From the NCBI GenBank assembly GCA_947179155.2, contig OX359269.1:53883524-53947523 (forward strand): a stretch of DNA of 64,000 nucleotides, in the 5' to 3' direction. Made by a program: the position numbers and the translations under genes. This document shows positions 25,351 to 39,600 of the stretch, piece by piece (position 1 is the stretch's first letter; each line of letters starts with the position of its first letter). The notes beneath the pieces are model-generated. The model searched no databases and was not told the DNA's origin. It saw only the letters and a program-made list of their open reading frames with translations. The stretch comes from Hedera helix. Its lineage: Eukaryota > Streptophyta > Magnoliopsida > Apiales > Araliaceae.

Positions 25351-25378
25351 CTCTCTCTCTCTCTCTCTCTCTCTCTCT
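25351..25378. repeat. CT dinucleotide microsatellite in VQ 3' UTR
   Basis: Fourteen uninterrupted CT units immediately downstream of the VQ stop codon. Confidence 0.95.
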
Positions 25379-26868
25379 AAGCTAGCTTAGCTGGCTGGAT
25401 TTCTACCTATGAAAATAAAATACTACTACTCCAGTATTTTTTTAAATTATACTATAAATTATTGTATTTCTGTTAACGTCTTGGTGGAACTGGAATGTAA
25501 GGATCTATCTATCTATCTTGATGATATGTCTGAAAGCTCTTGTACTCGTCCGTCCTACTATTTGGTGTAGATTTATCATCATTTATTGTTAAAATGCTTC
25601 AACATCACGACGTAACTGGGCTGGCCGCCCTATTGTAAAATATTTCTTTCATTTTAAATTATAAATTTAATATTATTTTTTGAAAAATAATTTTGAATTT
25701 ATTTAATTTATATTAATATAATTATAAATATTATAAATTATTTAAAAAATATTATTAGTTATAGAATTTATTATATTTAAAACAAAATAAATTATGTTAA
25801 TTTTAAGTTCAAAATTGACTTTTTAAACATTAATATTAATCTTATAATTTAGAATAGAAATAATATATTATTTTTTTTTTATTTCTTTCAATATAACAAA
25901 AAAAAAATATATATAATGATTAAGAAAATTATGGTAAGATTTTTTAACGTCAAATTTGTTTGTCTGAAATATATATACAGAAAAGAGTGTTATAACACGG
26001 GTAGGGGTAAGTCCCAGTTAAAATCAACATGCGGATGGTGGCTTGGGGTGTTTTTTAATTTTTAGAGATCGCCTGGCTGCCTGCTCAAGTGAGGCGCGTT
26101 TGTGAGGCCGCCGCTTAATAAGATTTGTGGTTTGCGCTTGCTGCCATGTTGTTGTCCATTATTGTCTGGATCGAGTAGTACTTCATATATAATACAAGGA
26201 TGGATGGATGACGACGACAACAAAAATAATAATAATAATAATAATGCAGTTTCTTTAACTTAATTTCCAAGGGCGATGGCGAGATGGTGATGCCCTCCCT
26301 CCCTTCAAAATCAACTCCATGTTTTCCTGGAGCTCAAGAATATTTAAACTTCACATGGCATTTATTTTCCTTAATTTCTTGTTTAGGATGTTCGGAAGCC
26401 AAAAAACATTTTCTACCGGTCGGCCTGTTATTAATATCTATTAACTAACTAACTATGTCTGTGTGTCCCAGACGTCGTCTTTTCGTAGTCGTTTCATCCT
26501 TCTCAAGCAAGCGAGCTGCTTACATTCACATCATTCATTCCCTTCTTGCTTTCAGTTTCATCTTTCCATGTTATATATATGGCTTTTATCAGTTAGGAGT
26601 TTATCCATATTCATCACATATACGTACTCAAAAGTATTTTTAGACTGTTTAATTACTTCTTCTAAAAATACCGTTTAGTTCTTCTATTCATTGAATTAAT
26701 TACTAGGTGTAAGCACATTTTCAAGTACACTAAATAAAATATCCGAGTAATGCAGATAGATATGATCGACACAATCTGACTGAGTACGTAGTTATTTTAC
26801 TCCTTTTTTTATATAGCTAAATAGAGAAATTAAGTAAGAAACACAACAGAAAGACTTTTCTGGTAGTG

Positions 26869-26923
<55 letters not shown>

Positions 26924-27252
26924 TCTGAATCAAAGAGGAAATCTTTTTTAACTGCCAGAAGGAAGCACTTCCGCTTCCGCAACTTCCAATCTCTTCCTTC
27001 TACTTGCGTGTCACCTAGCTAGCTATAGCTTTTACGAGAAAATTCTCTAGCAGTATCTTTTTTATTCAAAAAAAAATTACGCATTTTTGTGGCTTTAGCA
27101 GTACCTTTTCTATTTTTCTCTAGCTTCCATTTTTCGTTCGTTAATCTTTATCGGCAAAGCCATAGAAAAACATCCCAGGTAAGGAGGAGCTATTCACTCA
27201 TTTTTCCTTTTGCTGTTAGTTAACCAGGATAACTCAATGTTTTAGCAACAAT

Positions 27253-27292
<40 letters not shown>

Positions 27293-27654
27293 TTGGGCAG
27301 ATTACATTTTTATTGATAAAACAAAATCTCTGGGCAAGAGGAAAAATAAAATCTCTAAAATATTATTACAACATCCCGAGTGGGCTTCTCAATCAATAGA
27401 ATTGGAATCGATTAACACTCTTTCAAAGTGTTTACTTGAACCTTTCTACCGTTAAAATATGATGCAGAGCGATCTTTGCCACCAATTGAACACAGAGATG
27501 AATAGCAAACCTTTCCATCAACTTCTTGGTAGGTTTTTTTCTCTCTTCAACAACCTGGTGTACACCTTTCCAGCGATTTCATTGTTCGAGTCTCATCTCT
27601 CTGTTTGACAAACTAGATAACGCCTCTCCACCCCGATGAATCTTTTCTCTCCCT
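25379..27654. other. Intergenic, with microsatellites
   Basis: No gene recognised. A decayed inverted repeat at about 25640-25870 (TTCTTTCATTTTAAATTATA / TATAATTTAGAATAGAAATA) looks like an old Stowaway-type MITE. Perfect TA repeat at about 26873-26919 and AAT repeat at about 27255-27291. The last few hundred bases are the probable 3' UTR of the REC-family gene. Confidence 0.5.
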
Positions 27655-30600
27655 TCAACGGACTGAAGCAGAGATAGATTGCTGATTGTACAGCCCGTTT
27701 ACTCCACTTGTAAAATTCTGCCTGTTTCTTCTTCGTTTTGTAACAACTACAAATCCTTCACCATCTCCCGGTTTGTTCTTCACATCAACTGATTTTAGCT
27801 GTTCATTACTTCCAGCCTGGGAAACCAAGTTTGTCTTCCCTTCATTCCCATAGAGAATTTTTATAATTGCACCATCATTAGCAATTGCTTCTGACGAACT
27901 TTCTGTAAAATCGGACCTCATTTGAATCACAGGAGATTCACTGACGGGGTCTGAACTATGTTGAACTGACTTTACTATGAAGCTTAGCAGTATCTGCCTT
28001 GCTAGCTCTGCCTTCTCAGCATCTGAGCTACGTTTCTTCAATTTGCCATCGTCAGTTTTACGAGAACCCTTTTCCCCAAGTTTCCTTTCTGTAGAAGATT
28101 CCTCACTAGTATCAACCAAAGAATTTGAATCTGTTGGAACTTCTGAATCTTCAGTCACTGGATTTGTTTGCCAAGCTTTCTTGGGGATGAATTCAGGCGC
28201 ATGTGGATTCATGATTCCTGGAGAACCAAATCCGCTTCTTTCCGTGGGAGGGTTTTGATGTTTCAAAAATCCATGTTTCATGCGCAAAGAATGGCTCATT
28301 TTATAATATAGATGCGATCTAGGTCCGCAAGGAACCCTAGCAGCTAGCGGTGGAAATCCGACTGGCTCTGCAAGCATGCCTTGACTGGCTATAACATCAT
28401 AAACACTTGTCACAGCAACCGAGGTTAATGGGTGTGTCAATGGGAAGGCACCTGGTTTAAATGGTTCAGCTGCAGCTGAAAGCTTGCTCCCATTTGTTTC
28501 TACAGAACTTTCCTGATTGCTTGAACATGCTAGCTCTTCAATTTCTTGGGCAGATTCTTCCAACTCAATTTCACTCTCTGGAGCTTCACTAGTATGAACT
28601 TCCTTTGCATCTTCATCATTTGGTATTGCTTCCTCTACAGAGATCTTGTTACTTCCATCCTTCTTTGATGCCTCAGATGGGCAATGGCAGATCTGAGTAT
28701 CAGTTTTTACCTCGTTTAATTCTTCAATTTTCTCCAATAAAGGCTTAAGAACCGTACCTGGAGGTGCCACCGCAACTTCTTTGTATGACAAAGATTTCGA
28801 AGCCATAGTTGTTAGAGTGGCAGGTGTTGGGGAAACTTTGGAAACTGGTGTCGGCAAAACTTTAGAAACTGAAGTTTTTGCTTGAAGTTTAGTTGAATCC
28901 TCTCCAGCACTCAAGCTAAGAGCCTTTGACTGCTTCAATGGAGACAGTTTAGTTGAAATTGTCTTTGGTGTTGCCTTTTGTCCCAGTAACATGGCCTCTC
29001 TCTTATAACTGCTCTCTCTGGAATTAGAGTACTCAGAATTGCTTATTTTGAGCTTAGCAAGATTTGGGCGCCTTCGGCCAAACTTCCGACTAGCACCATT
29101 TACTGAACGAACTTTTGAATTGGCTTCTTGCCACCCTTCATCCGAGCTAGTTTCTTGAACAGTTTCTTCTGCAACTATAGGATCATATTTTATGATGTCA
29201 ATGCCCTTAGGCTCTTGAGAAATAACCACATCCGGTCTATCCTCCACTATAATGGATTCTACAATGGCCACATTGGTTTCTATACCAGCAGGAATCATGG
29301 AGTAGTTGCTTCCTGCCTCATGCTGCACCTGTTGGGATTTATCGCCAACTTGCCACACCTAATAGATCATATACAAGAAATTTTTTGACTTTATTAGTTT
29401 TCATGTAGAGTTCACATTATTGTTTTGCGTGCTTATGCCACTAAGCACAAACTTCAAGGTGATAGAAATTTGATGAGGGCATCAACAGAAAGTCAAGCTG
29501 ATATAATGTGACTTTATTCATATAATTTTACCATATTGAATTCAAAAGTACTCAGGATGAAAAGAACACTTTTAACAGGCTAAAAAGATCTATCGAGGAG
29601 TGTTCATTATTAAAATTTGTGGAAAAGGTGTATACCCTACTGCTGATATTGTTTGTCAGCAGTAAGAATTACACCTTTTAATGTGCACAGCACATGTTGT
29701 AACTTTGAGTTTCAATGTAAAATACAATATGTAATGCACAAGGTACAGCATATAATGCTGATTGCTAAATTTCAGCAGTCGGGTTTACTTCTTGTGGACC
29801 GTAAAAATTTAGTTGAAATTATGGAGATTTAAATTATCAAGTATCCACCTATGTTGGATAACATGGTTCAACACATGTATGAATGGTGTAATCTCACAAA
29901 ATCAAGATCTAGATCTTCATTTTTGAAACAGAACAAAATTGATCTATCTCATAAATTCAGAGTAAATATTCAGTTTATTATGGATGCAAACCGAATTAAT
30001 AGATACACCCTCCGTCCTGTATTGAGTTTCATCTTGAAAATCTCAAATCCAGCATGGATTTTAAGGCATCTATACTATAATATAAAGTCACAAGAGGAGA
30101 TCAATTGAATGACCAACCAAATTAACTCATTAATTAAAATGGGTTAACTCATTTCAATTGATGAGTTAACTCGAATGATATTAATGAGTTAACTCGAATG
30201 GTATTATTACATTTAATGTAGTATAATATATAACTACAATTAATTTCAAATGAGTTATGGATGAAGAATAAGAAAAGTTTCTTCTTGAAATATTAAAAGT
30301 TATATATAATTTTACTTAAATAAGATAATTAATTTCTCTCAATTTGTGGACATAGAACTATGAAAAGTTTCTTCATAACAATTAATTTATAAATTTTAAT
30401 CATAATATTAAAAGTAATTGAATTCCTTTCAATTGTAGCAGAATATGCAACTAAATTATTAACATTATATATGTATTATGTCATTGAAAAATAATAAATA
30501 TATTAATAATAAATTATTAAATATTTATGAAAAAAGTTATAAAAACTAACCCGTGCTGCACGGGTTATCAAACTTGTTCCAATAACACATGTAGGGATAA

Positions 30601-33600
30601 TATTCTTTAAAAAAAAAATAAAATCTTTTTCTGAATTATTCTTTAGCATCTAAACGTGCTTTTGAACAATAATTCAATAACACTCGAATTGAAACCGGGA
30701 ATTATCATTTTCTATCGGAAAGTAGTCTAGATTTTTGCACACCAAGCAAATTTTCCCTTTTAAGATACTTATAGAAAAATTAAGATGCTCATATTTCTAA
30801 ATCCTTATCTGAATTATTATTTTTTCCAGAAATGAATTCCTTTACAACCAGAGAACAGAAACTAAAATGATCAGAGATTTATCTTCAACCGAATTTCATC
30901 CACTAGATTTGATTCCGCATTCAAAGTTAAAAGTCACCAGTTAGTCATGACATAGTGGTAAGTTCAATTATCAGGGGTATTTTCCTCAACAGCAATAGGT
31001 AAAACCAAATGAAACTTGATTACGAGGATCTAATACTTCACAGAAAACCATTAGTTGGCAGGAAAAAAATTTAGAAAAAAGATACTGCTTCTGGTGAAAC
31101 ATTTGGTTAATAAAATTACCTTTGCACGTCGTTTCCTCTGCGCATCTCCCCCTTTTGAATCTTGATCTGGACTTATAAAATCTAGGAGATCCGATACACT
31201 GCAAAAGAAGGCCAATGTTTTGTTGAATGAATATATATATGGGTACCTATCCATAGCAACTAGTTGCTGGGGCAATTTCCAAGCCAATTTGGCCCCTACA
31301 TGTGGTTGCTACAACAGTACTCCCAGTAACCGGTTGCTGTGGATGGAAGGAAAAACAGTTGTGGTAGCCACAGCTAGTTGGCTGTTAAAAACAGCCCCAA
31401 CATGACATAGTTATATCAGACACAGGTTACATCGAGTATATCGGGAAGAACATAGTACCTAAGGTGACCTTTGCTGGCAATAGATGTGTCTGGCTTAGGA
31501 GTTCCATTACGTGCAGCTTCTTGCTGCTCCAAGGCTTTTGATTCAAAATACTCAAGCCATGCAGCAGCATCCTGTGTAAAACAACATATCAGTTATGCAG
31601 CTTTCTGAGAGCAAAGTGTTATGTACAGTCAAATACCTCTTTTCAGTAGTTAGATTTATCAAAATGTCATAATTCTAAATAAATAAAAAATTAATGGGCA
31701 GGGAAATAATGTTGGGTATATCCAAATATCATCTAAACTAAAATTTGATAATGAAGCCATCTTGCCATTTCAAACAGTAGTGTTGCTCAAATGAAGCATT
31801 AGTCTATATTGCCTAGCTATAGGGCAACAATACTGAAAATACACAAATAAATCAAGATATGATGGAATGAAAATCAGAAATGAAAATTTAAGCCAGTATA
31901 GCCTGATAACTACTCATAAGAGGAAATAAAAGCGTCATAGCTATGTGGTCACCTGAGTACGAAGATCCTCTGCTCCCAGTTTGGCTTGAAGAATTTGTAA
32001 CGTGGTCTGTTCATGTTGTAGGCTCAGGGAATATGCTTCCATCAATGAAAGACCTATGGCTATGGCATGATAGCTAGCAGCAGTCTGTCAGATGAAAGGT
32101 GGTACTTACTAGTCTTGTCAATATTAAACATGTTTGTATGCATGCATGTACCAGATAACGCCAATGAATATGTGTATATATGTGTTTGTTCGAGAGAGAG
32201 ACCTGTATATGATCTACTCCTAATAATCTTTGGTTGCATTTAAGGGCTTCATGCAGGTATCTGAGAGCAACATGAACATTCCCCATGCCTTCTTCCATCA
32301 TAGCCACATTTATATAAGTTGCAGCTGTGTTAGGGTGTGACAGTCCACACGTAAAATAGAGAAGGAACAGAGCACGGTTGACATATCTGCCAAAGATAAA
32401 TGCATTAACACTGACCAAAAGATCCACTGATAAGGAAGAGATGGACAGAACAGTTACACATATCTTAACCACCTAAAGAATGAATGAGAACAATAAGAAA
32501 AATGTACAAGACGAAATATGAAGGTTGAGATGGGGATAAAACTAAGTCATGTTGTGATTTCCATCAGAAGTATGCAATAAATAGAGCAGAATGAATAGGC
32601 AGACCACTGTTGAGTTGAAAACACGTAGCCTGAATATTATTGCTAATTGATTTTATCTCAGACAGAAAACAAATTCTATACTGAGAACAAAAGAACATAA
32701 ATCAAGTTTTAAGAAGTAAGAGAACAGGACTAAGTTTAACTTACTTCAATGCCAGTTCAATGTGTTGGAGACGATAGTAGAAAACTGAAAGATCCCCATA
32801 GCTTTTCATTGTATCTGGATGGTCAAGCCCAAGTTCCCTCTCATTGATGTCCAAAGCCTTTTGTTGATAGATTGTTGCCTGAACAAGGAAGAAGCATAAA
32901 AGTCAGATAGTAAAGCACACTGGCTACTCATACATAGACATGTCATGCTTGGGTTGATATATGACTGAACAAAGCAGAATATGAAATTTGGCATGCAGGT
33001 TTACCCATATCAGCATATACACAAATGAAATGACATCCAATTTTTAGGTACTAAAGCTTAAATTGCAATAGGTCTTGAGCATGTACTTTTTTACAGAAAT
33101 GCTCAACTTAGTATCGTTTTTTGACATGCCTATCGAGGCTTATCATCGATAATGAGAGCTTATAATGTGAGCATTTTCGCAGGACCTTCTAAAGCTTTCA
33201 ATTCAGCTATGAAACTGCTAATCTCTACCTCTAGTCAAGAGAGATGCACAAGTGACAAATTGGAGAAAAAGGAAAAAGTCAAAGTAGAGATGCTTGTGAG
33301 AATTCAGCTGAAACTTTTTGCTAACTAAGATTGTTTTACCTGATTAAAATCTCCAGTGTGGTAAAGGACAACTGCTAAGAGACTGTATGCACTTGCAGTT
33401 GTTCGATGGTAGGGACCACAAACAGCTATCATCTTTGCCAGTGCCTTCAATTTAAATTGAACAAAACCAGAGATTAACTTTAAATCTATATATATTAGCA
33501 AAATCAGAATAACTTTTCATTTAACACTGAATCCTATGGTACCTTGGTTCCATAATTAACTGCTTCTTCTAGCTTCCCTTTATCGAGGGCAATCTTCGAA

Positions 33601-36600
33601 CACTCCAATAGAGTCCGCCCATCAACAGAAGAACACCCAACATGCTGTTGGCAATAATTTCATATTAAGTTTATTGAGAAGCCATTAATGGGTAGATTAT
33701 TCGGATAATCAAGATCATGGTATGAGACAATCGCACATACGTGCGTAAAAGAGAGTGGGGAGAGAGAGGAACAGACAGGCAGACAGACAGAGGAGACACC
33801 TACCTTACACACAGGAACCATGCTAATAATATCAGATTTGTTGAAGGGGTTTTGGCTTTCCATATCATAGTCTCTCGGAACCAACTCTATTCCAACCTGT
33901 ATAAGAAGAAAATGTAACAATCTACAACAGCATAGAACTAGGAATGAAAATCTGAAAGCAAGTGGTGCAGATGAGACCTTATGGCAAAGTCCTCGGAGAA
34001 TTGATAACTTCCTCAAGTGCTGGAATTCATCTTTCATTGTCCAACCAAATCTTTTAGCTAGAAATGTTCGCAACCACTGTAATTTGATATTATCTTCACT
34101 CGACCTCTGGTCATTGTCTTTTGTTGAGCAGACCCCAAGCAAAAAATTCAGGGATGAGGCTATTTGTGCGGACAAATCAGCCAAATTTTCAACAGAAGCA
34201 ATCACCGCTTTAAGTACATGCTTCAAAGCTCGAGTAACCATTTCATGAATACATAGGGACTGTATATGAGGGAGCTTCTCTGCAAGTTCAACCTGATTTG
34301 TGGAGCAAAATTAGATACATCACATAGTTGGAACTATATTTATCAGAATAATATTTTTGATCCTGCAACAAAGCAAAATAGACTTTGGCCAGGACAGGTC
34401 AGATCAATAAAATGAGAGTCGAGAGAGATTCTTTTCTCACCACACGACCTAAAGAGCGCATTTGTAATCCTCTTAGATGCATGAAGTCAGTTAATGTGCG
34501 GCCATCAACTGGAGAAAGTTCAAGTGATCCAAAGTCTGTTACCTAAAATAAGAGATTAAATCTGCAGAGTGAGCATAAGATTAAAGCCAACAATTTGATT
34601 AAATAAAACACATAAAGTAACTAGTACCAGCTTAGGCAAAGCAATTTCATCGTAATACAAGTGCGCCATCTTGACGAGCTCATCCACTGACTGTTACAAG
34701 TAAGCATATTGAACACTAATTAAAAGAGAAAAATTCAGTTGATGAATCATTAACATTTCCATACGGGTATATATATTAATATACATTTACTTGCCAAACT
34801 ATCTCTTTTCTGGTTTGTGGCTTCTATGATCAAACTAATATTATAGCTAAAAACAAAAACTGAATCAAATAATTTAGAAGACTTTGTGAGGGACCTTTAA
34901 ATGAAGACCTATCCCAGTTTCTTTCAGACGCAGAAAGGCTTCTTCACTGATAAATTTCTTCAACTCTGCCTCACTTCTGAGCTCACTGTTGCTGAACTCT
35001 CCTATGCTGTTTTCCACGTCCAAGCTGCTGGTTCTGATATCAATTTCTTCATTGTCATCCACACTGTTTTCCATCTTTTCCCTCTTCTTCAGCATTTTGA
35101 ATTGCTTCCCAAGTCCTCTAACCACTGTTTCAGCTTTATCAATCTTGGGACTTTTAGAACTGTCATCCGTGGGTGTTTCCTGCTTTTGTAGATGTTGCAC
35201 CCAACAAGAACCAAGTTCCCATCTGATCAAACTTTCAGAACCCTCTGATTTTTCCTCTAATTTGCTCATGCTGTCTTTGATTACTCTGCGAACCAGACAT
35301 CTTGAAATTTCAAGATCAGCCACGTTAGACTGAGGTGACTGGCTCCCTCCAGATGATTCGGAAGTGAATGACTTGGGAAGAAGAATTCTTAAGCTGTAAA
35401 AGATTTCATATTTAAAAGTTAGTTTATTATGTGCCAACAAAAGAACATTAGGTAGATAAAACACTACAAGCATCCTTTTTTTTCACATTAATAGCTAAAG
35501 CACCTGGATCTGTAAGTTTTATTTGTTCCAATATTCCTATCAGTTTTAATCACTAATAGGCACACATTAGCAGTGACTCGACTTTGTTGCAAGGCATTCT
35601 AATGTCCCAGAATTCTTAGGAACCACAGACTTGCATATAATTTTGAATCCAATAGCAGTCTAACCTATAAGGAATCTGTTTCCACGTGAAAAGTATAATG
35701 TATACATCCATACCTATTAATGTTAAGCGCGTTGGCTCCTCCATCTAATTGATCATCAATTTCAATAGATTGACCCATGTACTTTTCCTTCTTAACATCA
35801 CCAACAACCTTCACAATTGCTGTGCATCCACAATGTCTTACAACAACAGTACCCAATGACAAAGTATCCTGCAGAAGTTGACTATGTTATTCGACTTGTC
35901 AGTGTCAGAGCACTATATATTATATTAGTGATAACACAAAAAATGAAACCAACTAGGAATTGCCAAAATTGAGTCTTGAATGCAAAGTCTAAAATTCAAC
36001 TAAAATTTTAGTACTTTTTATAGATTATTCTTGAATTTCTATGGATCAAAAAAAATTAATCAGGCAGCAAAGCTTAAAAGTTCACCAGACTTCTAAGCAT
36101 TGGTAAAATTGGGAACACAAACCATTCAGGTGTGATTATCACTTTGGTCAAGGAAAGCAGATCTATGTGCTTGAAAAACACTTGAAGATTGAGGCAAAAG
36201 AAAAATGCAATACCTTGCTCTTGGTTTATTCACAAGGGATCCAAGTTATTGAGGAAAATTAAAGATGATTCATAAGTACATTACTGGCGTATTTACGCTT
36301 TTATAGAAGCTAAAACAAGTTGTTCATAGTTGAAGTTCTACTTCTATAAGGCAGCTATGGGATCAGTCGATCAGTCATGCCTTAATATATGAAAGATAAG
36401 CTTACAAACAAAACATTCAAAAATAGACATAGGTGAAATTGAATGTTACCGAGAAAGAGAAAGAAGAGAGGGAGAGAGATAGAACTACATATAATTTGAC
36501 ATTAAATAGTAGAGGTAGCAAGCAACACATGGATAAATTTGAGAAAGTAAATCAAGACGATAGAGTACTATTGTTCAAGTTGAAGTTATTGAAAGATCAA

Positions 36601-39600
36601 AAGAGAAAGGATGTGGATAAAGATTGTAAGCGAAGAACTTATTGACCAAGTATATATCTTGATAGAATATGAAAGTGCAATACCACATTGCAGTGAACTG
36701 TTATGTTATTTAGAAAAAGAAACCTTTATCCTAAACTTTATAGTGAAGGAAAGTTTTCTTTTGTAGACAAACACTAGAAGATGTCCTAATCATAATCTAA
36801 AAGACACCGAATCAGGTCTCCCTAACGGAAAACAAAACGTATCTTGGAGGATAAAGGGCTGTCATATTCTTCACCTACTGTTACTGTATATTCTAGCTTT
36901 TATTATGAAATTTGTTATAGCAAACAGATACTTACATGTGCAACTACACTCTCATCTGCAGTTATCCCTTTCAGTAAATTCCTTTGAGCCACTTCCATAG
37001 CAGATGTACAGGATGATCCCCTAACAAAAAAATTTACTTCTAACTTTGAGCTTGCATCTACAGCATCTCGTTTTACTGTAATAGACAAGTCTCCAACACG
37101 ATTCTCAAGCAAGATTGAGCCTGGGGGAAACTGTAATGTATCTGTTGCAGTCATATTGGAATCTGTTACTTGGCGTATGGCTGAAACAGCTTTAAAAATT
37201 GAGACATCAACAAACAGGCTATGAAGCAAGAAAGCCTTTCGGTCTCGGACCACCCTCTCCTCCTCGGTTTTGCAAGGAAGGCTTGCCAATATCGCAAAAT
37301 CTGTGGCCCATGGTCTAAAATCGTATTCCCCATATCTTCCCTGGCCCCCACCATTGCCACCCCAGTTCTCATCTTCCATTGGCAGAGGCAGAAAGTTTGA
37401 TACAGAATCTCTGAGAGATGTAGGAAAAAGCCAAGTATTGGCGCGAAACCCATATGGAAGATTACCAAACTGAAAAGACATACAGAAGCTTACATATCTT
37501 ATATCATCATCATCAATGCATTTCTCATTGACGCTCCTTTAATTAAACAAAATGTCACCTTATTGTGTTCTATAAAAGCTTTCATCAAGGAATCATAGGC
37601 CTGCAGACAACACCAGTTGTATTATAGATTAATCAATGTAGGTGATCTTGATATTTGAAACCAAATTGAAATAAGCTACAGAATTAGACAATAGTACTTA
37701 ATTTTAACCAAGTTGAGGCATTTTTCGCAAAAGCAAGTAAGAAGGACGTCTGATACCATTATAAACTCGATTAAAAAAAATTGTTGCTAAATATCAATGG
37801 GTAACTTTAAACTGAAAAATGATACACCAAAAAAAGAATCCAACAGAAGATTTAACAGAATGGGTAAAATGTTCTTTATCCTGTTTGATGAGAGAGAGAG
37901 TAGAAGATGGATGGTTGAAGTTGTCACTTAAGGGTTAGACCAATGTTATGTTACCTGGAACGCTGTTCGTTTTGATTCCATGAACCGATACAGGTACGCA
38001 GTACGCTACATAGGTTAAAACGCGATGTGTTGAGGTATCTTTGTATGAGTGGTTATAATTAGGAATTCTCTTATAATCTAAATATAATAAACCTAAATTT
38101 TTTAGAAGAATTTTAGTTAAATCAAAAAGTTAATAGTTTGATAAATAATTTAGTACAAATGTGATATATGCGTATCCGATATGGCGATACTAAGTTAGAA
38201 TATTGATATTTGTGCAATTCGCCAACAAAAATATATGATATGTTAAATTTAGAGTATTGATACGTAAGAGCATCATGTCTGGATATGCAAGTACCAATAT
38301 GAGGTTCGCTAGGTCAATAAGAATATTTGGCAACTCTAGACATCATTTTGTTAGATCTTCTGGTTGGATTCTTTTGCGGTGTAGCATTACTCATGATTAT
38401 AATTTATATTCTTATTTAAAAGTTGCCTTATATTGAACCAAGAAAATGTTTGGACATTTAGCCCCATAATAGTGTATTAGGCAAATATTAGCATGTCTAA
38501 GTAAATAAGCTAGCAACATACTGCAAATACAACAGTGAATCCGACAGAAAATTCTGTTTTGATCATTTTCATTCTTTGATATATCATTAATAAAATCCTG
38601 TTTCAATATAAAAAATAAGAAAGTATCTAAGGATGCGGTGGTGCTAAAAGAAGGCTGGTTCACCATAATTGGAGTATTTACATTGGTGAAGGCTTGGCTG
38701 TGCTGTTGCAGGAGATCCACCAGGGAGTGGCTTTGCAAAAATTGCTTTCCCAAAGTGTAGAACCCTTTAACTGATGCAACCACTTGTATTAACTTTCCGT
38801 TGCAGATCTTAATCTGCCCATTCAATTGAAATATTAGTCTAGTAACATAAACTGGAGAATAAGAATAATAATCACCAACAGAAAAGGCAGAAAATTGAAT
38901 ACCAGTCTCTATGATATGGATGAAAATATACAGAAACTTAAATGTTTAAAAAATGCATTGATGGGTACAGCAACATATATATTAATCTCCTTTTGTCATA
39001 AATTTCGGCAATATATATATATATTTCCTGCTCAATCATTAGAATTTTTCTATAAATGGTATGAATGTAACAAGTGATTCGCAAAGGGTTTATACTAATA
39101 TCACATGGCCTGACTGATATAGGGGTAAATTTTTTACTCATACTAGGACCAACATTAGCTTCATGTAATTAGGCCTTCAGAAACTCAAGCTTGAGTAATC
39201 AATTAAATGGTATAATTATGAAATTTACGTTTTCGACTAAACTAGGAAGTAGGAACTTTTGCCCATTTGTCAATATTCGCGTAAAAATGTTAACTTCAAT
39301 CCGCTGCTAGGGTTTAACTGAAGTTGATTACTAATTTCCAAATTCTAACAACCTTCCAAAGTCTATGGTGTCCTTCAATTATTTAGAGGCACCCACAGCA
39401 TTCTAGTTACATAAAAATTTGAGAGAGAATGTCAGAGAGACCTGCATTTCAAAGTAATCACCATCGTGTAGTCGTTGCACATCTTTCTGATCCACTCTCT
39501 TCAAATCTGAAATTATAATTAATTATATTTTCTTTAGTTTTAAATCTCCTCTTAATTTCAAGATATAACATCCAAACAACGACTGAATTGCAAAACTCTC

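Noticed and set aside
31220..31405. Repeated AGTTGCTG words in REC intron 21
   Set aside because: Words recur in both orientations but no coherent inverted or tandem structure or target duplication emerged.
37980..38330. Possible second GACACG-type hAT element in REC intron 7
   Set aside because: Similarity is limited to short CG-containing words; no terminal repeats or duplicated target could be found.
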